64,000 nt of DNA from Roseinatronobacter sp. S2 (GTDB lineage Bacteria; Pseudomonadota; Alphaproteobacteria; Rhodobacterales; Rhodobacteraceae): positions 2,290,001 to 2,354,000 of the forward strand of contig NZ_CP121113.1 in the NCBI RefSeq assembly GCF_029581395.1, read 5' to 3'. The notes beneath the pieces were generated by a model, which did no database searches, had not been told where the DNA came from, and saw only the letters and a list, made by a program, of their open reading frames with translations. The position numbers and the translations under genes are program-made. Numbering within the stretch: position 1 is the first letter of the stretch; each line of letters opens with the position of its first letter. This document shows, one piece after another, positions 35,221 to 44,774 of this stretch.

Positions 35221-37703
35221 GACGCCCCCTGTTTTGTGGCCTGCATTACGGCTGGCATGAACCGCAGCCGCAACGCATTTGATAGCACAAATACCGAACT
35301 AAGTGCCATTGCCCCTGCGGCCAGCATGGGCGACAACAGCACCCCCATCGCCGGATACAACACCCCCGCTGCCACAGGAATAAGCGCGGTGTTATACGCG
35401 AACGCCCAGAACAGATTCTGGCGGATATTGCGCATGGTGCGGCGCGACACGTCCAGCGCCTGGACCACGCCGCGCGGATCGCCCGAGGCCAGAACCACAT
35501 CTGCGGTTTCCACGGCAACATCGGTTCCGGTGCCAATGGCGATGCCCACATCCGCTTCGGCCAGTGCGGGGGCGTCGTTGATGCCATCGCCCACAAATGC
35601 CACACTGCCCCAGTCGGCGCGCAGTGCCTCCAGTGCGTCAACCTTGCCCTTGGGCATCACTTCGGCCACGACATGGGTAATGCCCAGATCGCGGGCAATC
35701 GCGTCGGCAGTGGCGCGGGCATCGCCGGAAATCATCGCGACATGCAGACCCTGCGCCTGAAGGGCCGCAACCATCTGGCGCGCGCCTGCCTTCGGCTGGT
35801 CGGCCACGGCAATCATGGCCAGCACCTGCCCGCCCTGCGCCAGATACAGCGGCGTATGGCCTTTGCCTGCCAAGTCCTGCGCCTTGTCGCGCAACGCGCC
35901 AAGCGTGACACCTTCTTGCACCATCAGCCGTTCGGCCCCCAAAAGCACGTCCTGCCCGTCATTAAGTGCGCGCACGCCCAGCCCTGTCAGTGATTTGAAG
36001 GCGCTGATTTCGGGCAGCTGCAAGCCCTTTTCGCGCGCCGCCGCCACGATGGCGCGCCCGATCGGGTGCTCGGACTGCCCTTCCAGTGCGGCGGCAAGTG
36101 CCAGCGCGTGATCCGCATCGCCCACAGCCTCCAGCGCGGTCAGGACGGGGCGGCCATCGGTCAGGGTGCCGGTCTTGTCGAACGCCACGCCTTGGACGCG
36201 GTCCATCAGTTGCAGCGCGCTGCCCTTGCGAAACAACACGCCCAGTTCGGCTGCGCGGCCTGTTCCAACCATCACCGATGTGGGCGTGGCCAGCCCCATT
36301 GCGCAGGGGCAGGCAATGATCAGCACCGACACCCCCGCCACCAGTGCGAACGTCATATCCGGCCCGAATACCAGCCAGACCAGCACCGTCAGAACCGCAA
36401 CCCCGATGACGACGGGCACGAAATACATCGTCACCTTGTCCACCAGCGCCTGCACCGGCAATTTCGCGCCCTGCGCCCCTTCGACCATGCGAATGATCTG
36501 CGCCAGAACCGTGTCGGCACCGGTGCGGGTGATGGTCATGCGAAACGCCCCCGCCCCGTTCACTGTGCCGCCCACAAGCGTGTCGCCCTGCCCTTTGGAC
36601 ACAGGCAGCGGTTCCCCTGTGATCATGCTTTCATCGATCAGCGCGTCACCTTCGGTCAGTTCACCATCACCGGGGATACGTTCACCGGGGCGCACCAGAA
36701 CCACATCGCCCGCGGTCAGTTCCGCGGTTGGAATGTCCACCTCCGCACCGTCGCGCAGCACGCGCGCTGATTTCGGCTGCATGCCGACAAGCCGCGCTAT
36801 TGCCGCGCCGGTGCGCCCTTTGGCGCGCGCTTCCAGCCAGCGGCCCAGCAAAATTAGGGTGACGATCACCGCTGCCGCCTCATAATAAACGGCGCGCGTG
36901 CCTTCGGGCAATATACCCTGCGCGAATGTCGCAATCACCGAAAACCCCCATGCCGCCCCCGTGCCGACGGCCACAAGGCTGTTCATATCCGGTGCTGCGC
37001 GCCACAATGCAGGCAGGCCCCGCATAAAGAACACCCGCCCCGGCCCTGCCAGCACTGCGGTGGTCAGCACGAATTGCACCACCCACAATGCCTGCATGCC
37101 AATCGTATGGTGCAACCAGTGGTGAAAGGGTGGAAAGGCATGCCCCCCCATTTCCAGCACAAAAACAGGCAGGGTCAGCACAGCCGCAATCAGGAATTTC
37201 ACGCGCATCGCTGCCGCTTCCGCCTGCTGGCGCGCGCGCGGGTCTGTGCCGCCCGCGCCCGTATCCGACAGCACCCGCGCCGGATAGCCGGCTTTTTCCA
37301 GCAGGCGCACCAGTTCCTTGGGGTCGCCCTGCCCGTCCAGCATATCGACCTGCGCGCGCGCGGTGTTCAGGTTGACACTGGCGCGCAGCACCGAAGGGTT
37401 GGCGCCAAGCGCCGCTTCAACCCGTGCCACGCAGGATGCACAGGTCATGTTGTCCAGTTCCAGATCAATGCGTGTGCTGCGCATCGGGTAACCCGCCTTG
37501 CGCAGCGCCTTCTGGATGTCCTCCAGCGCGACATCCGCGCGCGCCTGAACCGTCGCTTGCGCAAGGGTCAGATTGACGCTTGCGTCCTGCACCCCCTCGA
37601 CCGCGTTCAGCGCTGTCTCGGCGCGCCGCACACATCCCGCGCAGGACAAGCCATCAAGATTAAAAGACCGCGTTTCGGTCATATCGGCAGGGTGAACATT
37701 CAT
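35217..37703 (-). CDS. copA: Copper-exporting P1B-type ATPase
   Basis: An 828-residue P-type ATPase exporting Cu(I). There are two N-terminal heavy-metal domains (CAGC at C21/C24 and CASC at C88/C91), eight predicted membrane helices, the actuator TGEPLPV, the intramembrane [11 protein letters not shown], the phosphorylation site DKTGTLTDG, the SEHPIG motif and [14 protein letters not shown]. The start at 37703 is chosen from GGAG 8 nt upstream; ATGs at 37742 (upstream, inside the promoter) and 37682 are alternatives. It forms an operon with cueR. Confidence 0.96.
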   Translation of the reverse strand: MNVHPADMTETRSFNLDGLSCAGCVRRAETALNAVEGVQDASVNLTLAQATVQARADVALEDIQKALRKAGYPMRSTRIDLELDNMTCASCVARVEAALGANPSVLRASVNLNTARAQVDMLDGQGDPKELVRLLEKAGYPARVLSDTGAGGTDPRARQQAEAAAMRVKFLIAAVLTLPVFVLEMGGHAFPPFHHWLHHTIGMQALWVVQFVLTTAVLAGPGRVFFMRGLPALWRAAPDMNSLVAVGTGAAWGFSVIATFAQGILPEGTRAVYYEAAAVIVTLILLGRWLEARAKGRTGAAIARLVGMQPKSARVLRDGAEVDIPTAELTAGDVVLVRPGERIPGDGELTEGDALIDESMITGEPLPVSKGQGDTLVGGTVNGAGAFRMTITRTGADTVLAQIIRMVEGAQGAKLPVQALVDKVTMYFVPVVIGVAVLTVLVWLVFGPDMTFALVAGVSVLIIACPCAMGLATPTSVMVGTGRAAELGVLFRKGSALQLMDRVQGVAFDKTGTLTDGRPVLTALEAVGDADHALALAAALEGQSEHPIGRAIVAAAREKGLQLPEISAFKSLTGLGVRALNDGQDVLLGAERLMVQEGVTLGALRDKAQDLAGKGHTPLYLAQGGQVLAMIAVADQPKAGARQMVAALQAQGLHVAMISGDARATADAIARDLGITHVVAEVMPKGKVDALEALRADWGSVAFVGDGINDAPALAEADVGIAIGTGTDVAVETADVVLASGDPRGVVQALDVSRRTMRNIRQNLFWAFAYNTALIPVAAGVLYPAMGVLLSPMLAAGAMALSSVFVLSNALRLRFMPAVMQATKQGAS

Positions 37704-37739
37704 GCGGGCAACTCCGTCGGGCTTGGGTGTCTGCATACC

Positions 37740-37770
37740 CACATGGTCCTTCCAGTAGATGGAGGGTCAA
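37740..37770 (-). promoter_or_regulatory. CueR-type copA promoter and operator
   Basis: Minus strand -35 TTGACC (37765-37770), a 19-bp spacer and -10 CATGTG (37740-37745). The spacer holds the dyad GACCCTCC-7-GGAAGGAC (37746-37768). The over-long spacer and 8-7-8 dyad are the signature of MerR-family activation by DNA distortion. Confidence 0.8.
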
Positions 37771-37815
37771 GGGCCGTCACGCAGAAAAGCTGCGAAATCG
37801 CTGATGCGTGAAGAT

Positions 37816-38433
37816 TTATTGGTGTTTTTGCCCCTGCAATTCCGCCAGCTTGGCGGCAACGCTGGCCTTGGCAGCGTCAACGGCCTGCGGGATGCTCATC
37901 TCTGTCGTGTCAAGAATCACGGCGTCCTCGGCTGGGCATAACGGCGCATCGGCGCGCCCCATGTCGCGCGCATCACGTTCGCGCACCTGCCTGAGCACAT
38001 CTTCATAGCTTGCCGCCCCCTCGCCCGCTTCAAGCCAGCGGCGGCGGGCGCGTGTTTCGGCACTGGCGGTGACAAACAGTTTCACCTCGGCCAGCGGACA
38101 AATCACGGTGCCAATATCGCGCCCGTCCAGAACGGCACCACCATCGCGGCGCGCAAATTCCCGCTGGAACGCTGTCAGTGCGGCGCGCACTTCGGGGATC
38201 GCTGCAACCTGACTGGCCGCTTCGCCCGCTTCAAGACTGCGCAGATCGCTGCGCGCCAGATCATCCGGTGTCAGCCCTTGCGCCGCCAGAACGGCATTGC
38301 CGCCCTTGGCACCAACCGCGCGATACAAAAGCCCCGTATCCAGATGGGCAAAGCCGAATTCACGGGCCAGCGCACGACTTATTGTGCCTTTACCTGCGGC
38401 GGCAGGGCCATCAATGGCGACAGTGAACTGCAT
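37816..38433 (-). CDS. cmk: Cytidylate kinase
   Basis: A 205-residue NMP kinase phosphorylating CMP and dCMP. The P-loop is [16 protein letters not shown], followed by [11 protein letters not shown], the [10 protein letters not shown] segment, and the RRRWLE and [10 protein letters not shown] lid/catalytic region. AGGAG is placed before the ATG at 38433; a longer frame is rejected. In many proteobacteria cmk is followed by rpsA, but here copA-cueR lies downstream on the same strand, so the gene has been separated from that partner. Confidence 0.95.
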   Translation of the reverse strand: MQFTVAIDGPAAAGKGTISRALAREFGFAHLDTGLLYRAVGAKGGNAVLAAQGLTPDDLARSDLRSLEAGEAASQVAAIPEVRAALTAFQREFARRDGGAVLDGRDIGTVICPLAEVKLFVTASAETRARRRWLEAGEGAASYEDVLRQVRERDARDMGRADAPLCPAEDAVILDTTEMSIPQAVDAAKASVAAKLAELQGQKHQ

Positions 38434-38602
38434 TATCCTCTCCTTAGGTGCCGCGCCCCTATTGCCTGTATTGTCACGCAACTGCAACGGTGAAGCGAAT
38501 TCTTGCGCACAAAGAATAGCTTTCATGGAAAGGCAAGGAAACGCGGCTATGTGCTACCAAAGACCTATGCACACCGACTCGTTGAAAGAAAGAACCCTGT
38601 TC

Positions 38603-39376
38603 ATGTCCCTATCCCGGAAATTCCTTGCACCGCTGGTCATAGCAGCCGTGGGCCTGACGGCGCTGCCCGCTGTGGCGCAGGACCGCGCGCTTGCGTTTTC
38701 GCTGACCGGTGGCATTGCCAGCGCGCCCAAATATTTCGGCGCAGGCAGCAACCGCATCGCGCCCGGCGGGTCGTTCGGGTTCACGGGGCTGAATTTTGGC
38801 CGCGTGCAGATTGGCGACCCTGACGGCCCCGCACAATTCGCCACAGGCACGGGGTTGCGCGGGTCGCTGCGCTTTATCCCCAAACGCAAGGGCGAAAAGG
38901 AACTGGACGGGCTGGATGACGTGAAAGCGTCGCTGGAAATTGGCGCGGGTGTCCATCACACAACCGAATTCTGGCAGGTTTTTGCCGATCTGCGCTATGG
39001 CGTGATCGGGCATAAGGCGGTTGCGGGCGAATTGGGCGCGAACGCAATCTATCGGGGTGCGGACGGTCTGGTGGTGCATGCAGGCCCGCGCGCGGGCTTT
39101 GGCAATTCGCGCTTCATGCGCAGCTATTTCGGTGTCACGGCTGCGGAATCCGATGCCTCGGGACTGGCGTCCTACACGCCATCAGGCGGGGTGCATTCGG
39201 TCGGGTTTGAAATTGGCATGTATCAGCCCCTGAATGAAGACTGGGGCATTACCGGCGCGCTGCGCTATGATCGGCTGCGCGGCGATGCGGGAAATTCGCC
39301 GATTGTGCGTCAGGGCAGTCGCGACCAGATCGGGGCCTCTATCGGGGTGACGCGGCATTTCAACTTCCGTTTCTGA
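38603..39376 (+). CDS. MipA/OmpV family outer-membrane protein
   Basis: A 257-residue exported beta-barrel protein. The signal peptide (MSLSRKFLAPLVIAAVGLTA, cleavage after AVA) is followed by alternating strands typical of MipA/OmpV: FSLTGGIASAPKYFGAGSN near the start and GITGALRYDRLRGDAG..SPIV near the end, with a terminal aromatic (NFRF) as needed for BAM insertion. MipA-type proteins are linked to murein-synthesis complexes in E. coli, but many homologues have unknown roles. No strong ribosome site is visible at the chosen start. Confidence 0.85.
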   Translation: MSLSRKFLAPLVIAAVGLTALPAVAQDRALAFSLTGGIASAPKYFGAGSNRIAPGGSFGFTGLNFGRVQIGDPDGPAQFATGTGLRGSLRFIPKRKGEKELDGLDDVKASLEIGAGVHHTTEFWQVFADLRYGVIGHKAVAGELGANAIYRGADGLVVHAGPRAGFGNSRFMRSYFGVTAAESDASGLASYTPSGGVHSVGFEIGMYQPLNEDWGITGALRYDRLRGDAGNSPIVRQGSRDQIGASIGVTRHFNFRF

Positions 39377-39464
39377 CGCAGGCAGACTTCTACGCCGCAG
39401 ACAGGTGGCATTTACGCAAGCGGCGCGCTAGGTCTGGAACAAATGCAACCGAATCGGAGTGCGC

Positions 39465-40949
39465 ATGTCCCAATCTAACGACCGTCCCAACACTGGCCCC
39501 CTGTCGCCAGAATTCCTGCCATTCGATCTGGACAGTATCGTGGCCCATTCCGGCCATGTTGTCGTGTTTTCCGATGCGGATGCCAGATTGCCCCGCGCCG
39601 CACGCCGCGCCGACAAACTGACGCGCGGGGCGGTGTCGCGCGCGGTGGGCAGTGCAGATTTCGCAGCACTGGAACCGGGTGGCGCATTGGTTCTGAACTG
39701 GCCCGCGGGCATGCAGGCACAATCCCTGCAAATTGTGCGTCTGGGCAGACGTGCCGACAAGGCAGCGCTGCGCAAGGCCGGGCTGACTGTCGGAAAATCG
39801 CTGTCCAAAGCGCCTGCCCTGATCTGCGCGGATGCCATGCCCCTGCCCGACATGCTGCAAGCCATCGCATTGCGCGCCTATCAGTATCAGGCGCAGAAAT
39901 CGGACCCGAAACCCGATTTCGGCGCGCTTTCGGTCATGATGCGCGACACCGACAAGGCTGCTGAGTGCGCCGATGCGCTGGCTCTGGCGCGCGCGGTTCA
40001 CCTGACCCGCGATCTGGTCAATGCGCCTGCCAATGTGCTGACCACCACCAGTTTCGCCGACCAGATCAGCGACATGCAGGCCCTGGGCCTGAAGGTGGAA
40101 ATTCTGGACGAAGATGAACTGGCCCGCCTTGGCATGCGCGCCCTGCTGGCGGTCGGGCAAGGATCGGAAAGCCCGTCAAAACTGGCAATCCTGCACTGGC
40201 AGGGGGCCGAAGGGGCACCGCTGGCCGTTGTCGGCAAGGGTGTGATGTTCGATACGGGTGGTGTGTCCATCAAACCCGCGGCGGGCATGGAAGACATGAC
40301 CATGGATATGGGCGGCGCGGCCGTCACCGTGGGGCTGATGCAGGCGCTGGCGACACGCAAGGCGCGCGCCAATGTCGTGGGGCTGGTGGGGCTGGTGGAA
40401 AACATGCCCGATGGCCGCGCCCAACGCCCGGGCGACGTGGTGCGGTCCATGAAGGGCGACATGATCGAAGTGATCAACACCGACGCCGAAGGGCGCATGG
40501 TGCTGGCAGACGTGCTTTGGTATGCGCAGGACCGTTTTGCCCCGCGCGCCGTGATCGACCTTGCCACACTGACCGGCGCCATCATCATCGCGCTGGGGCA
40601 TGACAAGGCAGGCGTCTTTTCAAATAATGACGCGCTGGCCAATGCCTTTTTGAAAGCCGCAGATCAAGTGGGTGAAGGGGCATGGCGCATGCCGCTTGGC
40701 GCGGGCTATGACAAGCTGATTTCGTCGCGGATTGCGGATGTCAAGAATTCGGGCGGACGGCCTGCGGGGTCAATCACGGCCGCGCAGTTCCTGCAACGCT
40801 TCATCAAGCCCGAAACCCCGTGGATACATCTGGATATTGCCGGTGTCGCGCTGACAAAATCCGACAGTGCGCATGCCCCCGGTGGCGCGTCGGGCTGGGG
40901 GGTGCTGGGCCTGGATGCCCTGATCCGCGCGGAATTCGAGGACGGCTGA
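39465..40949 (+). CDS. pepA: Leucyl aminopeptidase (M17 family)
   Basis: A 494-residue M17 metallopeptidase removing N-terminal residues from peptides. The C-terminal catalytic domain has VVGKGVMFDTGGVSIKP (metal-binding lysine and aspartate), MDMGGAA, and the family signature NTDAEGRMVLADVL with the remaining metal ligands and catalytic arginine. The N-terminal domain is more variable. GGAG stands 5 nt before the ATG at 39465. holC follows 2 bp later, the conserved pepA-holC arrangement. Confidence 0.95.
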   Translation: MSQSNDRPNTGPLSPEFLPFDLDSIVAHSGHVVVFSDADARLPRAARRADKLTRGAVSRAVGSADFAALEPGGALVLNWPAGMQAQSLQIVRLGRRADKAALRKAGLTVGKSLSKAPALICADAMPLPDMLQAIALRAYQYQAQKSDPKPDFGALSVMMRDTDKAAECADALALARAVHLTRDLVNAPANVLTTTSFADQISDMQALGLKVEILDEDELARLGMRALLAVGQGSESPSKLAILHWQGAEGAPLAVVGKGVMFDTGGVSIKPAAGMEDMTMDMGGAAVTVGLMQALATRKARANVVGLVGLVENMPDGRAQRPGDVVRSMKGDMIEVINTDAEGRMVLADVLWYAQDRFAPRAVIDLATLTGAIIIALGHDKAGVFSNNDALANAFLKAADQVGEGAWRMPLGAGYDKLISSRIADVKNSGGRPAGSITAAQFLQRFIKPETPWIHLDIAGVALTKSDSAHAPGGASGWGVLGLDALIRAEFEDG

Positions 40950-40951
40950 CC

Positions 40952-41416
40952 ATGGGCAAGGTCATGTTCTACCACCTGACCCGCAACCCGCTGGAAGTGA
41001 CCGCCCAGATGCTGCTGGAGCGCGCCCATCAGACCGGATGGCGCGTGACGGTTCGCGGGCGCGACCCCGCCACACTGGCGCGGCTGGATGAAACCCTGTG
41101 GCTGGGCGACAAGGCGTCGTTCCTGCCGCATGGCATGGCGGGGGGCGCGCATGACGCCGACCAACCCGTATTGCTGACCAGTGAGCATGCCTGCCCCAAC
41201 GACCCCGCCTGCCTGATGGTCATCGACAAGGCCGATGCGGCCCCGCATGAAGCCAATGGGCTGGAACGGCTGTGGATATTGTTTGACGGCAACGATCCGG
41301 ACGCGACCGCGCATGCGCGCGCCCAATGGAAGGCCGTGACAGCCGCAGGCGTTCAGGCCGAATACTGGTCGGAAGACAGCGGGCGCTGGCAGATGAAAGC
41401 CCAGTCCGGCACATAG
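40952..41416 (+). CDS. holC: DNA polymerase III subunit chi
   Basis: A 154-residue chi subunit: MGKVMFYHLTRNPLEVTAQMLLERAH at the start, then RVTVRGRDPATLARLDETLW, and the conserved PVLLTSEH region. Chi links the clamp loader (through psi or directly) to SSB. It begins 2 bp after the pepA stop, a pairing typical of proteobacteria, and is followed by motif copy 4. Confidence 0.93.
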   Translation: MGKVMFYHLTRNPLEVTAQMLLERAHQTGWRVTVRGRDPATLARLDETLWLGDKASFLPHGMAGGAHDADQPVLLTSEHACPNDPACLMVIDKADAAPHEANGLERLWILFDGNDPDATAHARAQWKAVTAAGVQAEYWSEDSGRWQMKAQSGT

Positions 41417-41440
41417 CCCCCGCAGGCACGCGGCTTTATT

Positions 41441-41463
41441 TTGAGTATTTTTGGCAAGATGAA
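41441..41463 (+). repeat. Short 23-nt intergenic motif, copy 4
   Basis: TTGAGTATTT, TTG, GCAAGATGAA, 24 bp after the holC stop, in the direction of transcription. Its sequence is identical to copy 2 over all 23 positions. Confidence 0.72.
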
Positions 41464-41539
41464 GTCAAATCCGGTTTCAGTATTTGTCTGCGCGGGCTAG
41501 AAAGCGGCGAAACAGCACAACATTGAGAGGCGCGCGCGC

Positions 41540-42262
41540 ATGATCCTTTATCCGGCAATTGATCTGAAAGACGGGCAATGTGTGCGCCTGTATAAGGGTG
41601 CGATGGATCAGGCGACCGTGTTCAATGACGACCCCGCCGCGCAAGCCCGCGCCTTTGCGGCGCAAGGGGCTGAATGGCTGCATCTGGTGGATCTGAACGG
41701 TGCGTTTGCGGGCAGCCCCGTCAATGCCAGCGCGGTTGATGCCATTCTGGCCGCAGTCGATATTCCCTGCCAGCTGGGCGGTGGCATTCGCGATATGGCC
41801 ACGATTGAGGCATGGCTGGGCAAGGGGCTGCGCCGTGTGATCCTTGGCACAGTGGCCGTGGAAAACCCCGATCTGGTGCGGCAGGCGGCAGCCGCCTTTC
41901 CCGGTCAGGTGGCGGTGGGGATTGACGCGCGCGACGGGCGCGTGGCGACCAAGGGCTGGGCTACGGAGACGGATGTCGAGGTGACAGAACTGGCCCGCCA
42001 GTTTGAAGATGCAGGCGTTGCGGCCATTATTTACACCGATATCAACCGCGACGGCGCGATGCAGGGGCCAAATGTTGCCGCAACTGCCGCGCTGGCGCAG
42101 GCCACGCGCATTCCCGTTATCGCATCCGGCGGGGTGTCGCGGCTGGACGATCTGGTGGCGCTGCGCGATTGTGGCGCAGCACTGGACGGGGCCATTTCGG
42201 GGCGTGCGCTATATGATGGCAAGCTGGATCTGGCGCAGGCATTGGCAGTGCTGAAAGGATAG
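41540..42262 (+). CDS. hisA: Phosphoribosylformimino-5-aminoimidazole carboxamide ribotide isomerase
   Basis: A 240-residue TIM-barrel isomerase of histidine biosynthesis. [17 protein letters not shown] carries the first catalytic aspartate (D8), QLGGGIRDM and [11 protein letters not shown] bind phosphate, and [14 protein letters not shown] carries the second catalytic aspartate; [10 protein letters not shown] completes the barrel. AGAGG lies 9 nt upstream. The rest of the his genes (hisB, H, F) are not in the window; hisA is convergent with the alkD-like gene with a 6-bp gap. Confidence 0.96.
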   Translation: MILYPAIDLKDGQCVRLYKGAMDQATVFNDDPAAQARAFAAQGAEWLHLVDLNGAFAGSPVNASAVDAILAAVDIPCQLGGGIRDMATIEAWLGKGLRRVILGTVAVENPDLVRQAAAAFPGQVAVGIDARDGRVATKGWATETDVEVTELARQFEDAGVAAIIYTDINRDGAMQGPNVAATAALAQATRIPVIASGGVSRLDDLVALRDCGAALDGAISGRALYDGKLDLAQALAVLKG

Positions 42263-42268
42263 CCCCGG

Positions 42269-42961
42269 TTATGCGGGTGGCAGGTTGCGCGCGGCCTCTC
42301 GCTGCGCGGGCAGGCTTAGCGCGGCCCCCGGCCCCGCCAGAAACTGGCGCACACGGTCTGGATTGCGCCGTGACAGATCGCGCAGCCACCATGCAATCGC
42401 TTTCTGGATAAAGCGGTCGCGGTCGGGCACAAGCTGTTCGGCCCAGCCAAGCACTTGTTCGCGCGCGGCAATATCACCCGCTTTGGGATGCGGCAGCCGC
42501 GCCAATGGCAATGTCATGACAAGGGCGGCGCGGCGCGTCCACATATTGGTATGCGCAATCCAGTCGGCCACCTGTTCCAGCCGTGCGGGATCGGCCTGCA
42601 ACCGTTTGGCCCCTGCAATGGCCGCGTGATCGGCCAAGGCCCAACTGTCGAAATCCTGCGCCCATGTCGCAATCAAATCCCAGGCGGCTGCGTCATCAGG
42701 GCGCATACGCGCCTGTGTCAGCAGTTTCGCGGCCAGAATGCGGGTTTCATGAATGTCGCAGTCCCATAAATCGCGCGCCATGTCGCAGCGCACGGGCACG
42801 TCATGGTCACGGCGCAAATCACGGGCCATTTCATCAAGGATTTGCGCGGAAATACCCAGAAATTCGCGCGTGGTCTTGTGGTAGGCGGCCATTTCAGCCG
42901 CCTTGGCGGGGTCGGACAGCGTGCGCAGATGCGCCAGCAGGTTTGCGCTGCCGCTGTTCAT
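42269..42961 (-). CDS. DNA alkylation repair protein (AlkD-like HEAT-repeat)
   Basis: A 230-residue all-helical protein of the AlkC/AlkD type, with HEAT-like repeats. Regions such as LAAKLLTQARM, DFDSWALADHAA and FIQKAIAWWLRDLSRRNPDRV are characteristic, the last containing the tryptophan/aspartate-rich DNA-contacting surface. It would excise alkylated bases as a DNA glycosylase. Its start overlaps the glmS stop (ATGA), so it is translated as the last gene of the glmU-glmS run. Confidence 0.87.
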   Translation of the reverse strand: MNSGSANLLAHLRTLSDPAKAAEMAAYHKTTREFLGISAQILDEMARDLRRDHDVPVRCDMARDLWDCDIHETRILAAKLLTQARMRPDDAAAWDLIATWAQDFDSWALADHAAIAGAKRLQADPARLEQVADWIAHTNMWTRRAALVMTLPLARLPHPKAGDIAAREQVLGWAEQLVPDRDRFIQKAIAWWLRDLSRRNPDRVRQFLAGPGAALSLPAQREAARNLPPA

Positions 42962-44769
42962 TCGACCGTTACCGATTTGGCCAGATTGCGCGGCTGGTCC
43001 ACATCTGTGCCCAGATGCAGCGCCGTGTGATAGGCGATCAGTTGCGCGGGCACCGCATAGACAATGGGCGCGATCAACTCGGGCACGGTGGGCATTTGCA
43101 GGCTGCGCGGCACATCACCCGCTGCCGCCAGCCCCTGCGCGTCAGTGATCAGCAAGACCTGCCCCTGACGGGCCATCACCTCATGCATGTTGGAAATCGT
43201 CTTTTCAAACAATGCATCATGACGGGCGAAGACGATGACGGGCAAATCTTCGTCAATCAGCGCAATCGGGCCGTGTTTCAGTTCGCCCGCTGCATAAGCT
43301 TCGGCGTGTATGTAGCTGATTTCTTTAAGCTTCAATGCCCCTTCCAGCGCGATGGGATACATAACCCCGCGCCCCAGAAACAGCACATCGCGCGCCTTGG
43401 ACAGGGTTTCGGTGATGCGGCGTATGTCATCTTCGCGGTCCAGCGCCTGCGCGATAAACCCCGGCGCACTGCGCAATTGCGCAAACAATTCAGCATGTTG
43501 CGCCGCAGTAATATGCCCGCGTTCCAGCCCCGCATGCAGCGCCAGCAACGCCAGAACCTGCAACTGCGCGGTAAATGCCTTGGTCGAGGCCACACCGATT
43601 TCCGGCCCCGCATGGATGGGCAGCGCCAGATCGCTTTCGCGCGCGATGGACGATGTGGGCACATTCACCACGGACACAACCTGTGCGACACGCCCCTGCA
43701 CATGACGCAGCGCCGCCAATGTATCGGCGGTTTCGCCCGACTGGCTGACAAACAGCGCCATATTGTCCGGCCCCAGCACGGGGTCGCGGTAGCGGAATTC
43801 AGATGCGATATCCAATTCGACCGACAGGCCTGCGTATTTTTCGAACCAGTATTTCGCCACCTGACAGGCATAAAATGCCGTGCCACATGCCACCATGATC
43901 AACCGGTCGGCGCGCGCGAATTCCAGCCCCGCAGGCAGGTTCAGACCCGCAGGCCCGCAATACTGCTCCAGCGCGGCTTGTAGCACGGCGGGCTGTTCGG
44001 CCATTTCCTTGGCCATGAAATGGCGGTGGCCGGATTTGTCCACGCGCGCTGCATCAACATTGATATGTTGCACGCGGCGGTTGGTCTGGTGGTCATCGGC
44101 ATCGAAAATCTGCGCACCCGCGCGGGTAATGACCGCCCAATCCCCGTCTTCCAGATAGGTGATGCGGTCGGTCATGGGGGCCAGCGCGATGGCGTCCGAC
44201 CCCAGATACATTTCCCCATCCCCATGCCCGATGGCCAAGGGCGAGCCACGCCGCGCGCCGATCATCAGATCGTCTTCGCCTTCAAACAGGAAGGCCAGCG
44301 CAAATGCCCCTTCCAGCCGCTTCAGCGTGGCGCGCGCGGCCTGCACCGGCGTCATGCCCTGATCCAGACAGGCGCTTGTCAGCTGCACAATGGTTTCGGT
44401 GTCGGTTTCGCTGCTGAATTGCGCGCCAGCCGCGCCCAGTTCCTCGCGCAGGGCGCGGAAATTCTCGATTATGCCGTTATGCACCACTGCAACACGCCCC
44501 GTCTGATGCGGGTGGGCATTTTCCACGGTCGGGCCGCCATGCGTGGCCCAACGGGTATGCCCGATCCCCGAGCGGCCCGGAAGCGCGTCATGCACCATCA
44601 CATCCGACAGGTTTATCAGCTTGCCCACAGCACGGCGGCGGTCCAGATGGCCGCGATTGACAGTCGCAATACCCGCACTGTCATAGCCGCGATATTCCAG
44701 CCGTTTCAGCGCATCCAGAATCAGGGGCGACACTTCGTGATTGCCCAGCACACCAACGATACCACACAT
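42958..44769 (-). CDS. glmS: Glutamine-fructose-6-phosphate aminotransferase (isomerizing)
   Basis: A 603-residue GlmS making glucosamine-6-phosphate. After Met1 comes the N-terminal nucleophile Cys2 (MCGIVGVLGN) of the glutaminase half, with GHTRWATHGGP. The C-terminal half has two SIS domains (for example MVACGTAFYACQVAKYW and SQSGETADTLAAL), and the conserved end LPRNLAKSVTVE-type tail (here QPRNLAKSVTVE). It sits 5 bp after glmU, so the two steps of UDP-GlcNAc synthesis are coupled. Confidence 0.97.
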   Translation of the reverse strand: MCGIVGVLGNHEVSPLILDALKRLEYRGYDSAGIATVNRGHLDRRRAVGKLINLSDVMVHDALPGRSGIGHTRWATHGGPTVENAHPHQTGRVAVVHNGIIENFRALREELGAAGAQFSSETDTETIVQLTSACLDQGMTPVQAARATLKRLEGAFALAFLFEGEDDLMIGARRGSPLAIGHGDGEMYLGSDAIALAPMTDRITYLEDGDWAVITRAGAQIFDADDHQTNRRVQHINVDAARVDKSGHRHFMAKEMAEQPAVLQAALEQYCGPAGLNLPAGLEFARADRLIMVACGTAFYACQVAKYWFEKYAGLSVELDIASEFRYRDPVLGPDNMALFVSQSGETADTLAALRHVQGRVAQVVSVVNVPTSSIARESDLALPIHAGPEIGVASTKAFTAQLQVLALLALHAGLERGHITAAQHAELFAQLRSAPGFIAQALDREDDIRRITETLSKARDVLFLGRGVMYPIALEGALKLKEISYIHAEAYAAGELKHGPIALIDEDLPVIVFARHDALFEKTISNMHEVMARQGQVLLITDAQGLAAAGDVPRSLQMPTVPELIAPIVYAVPAQLIAYHTALHLGTDVDQPRNLAKSVTVE

Positions 44770-44774
44770 CGATT

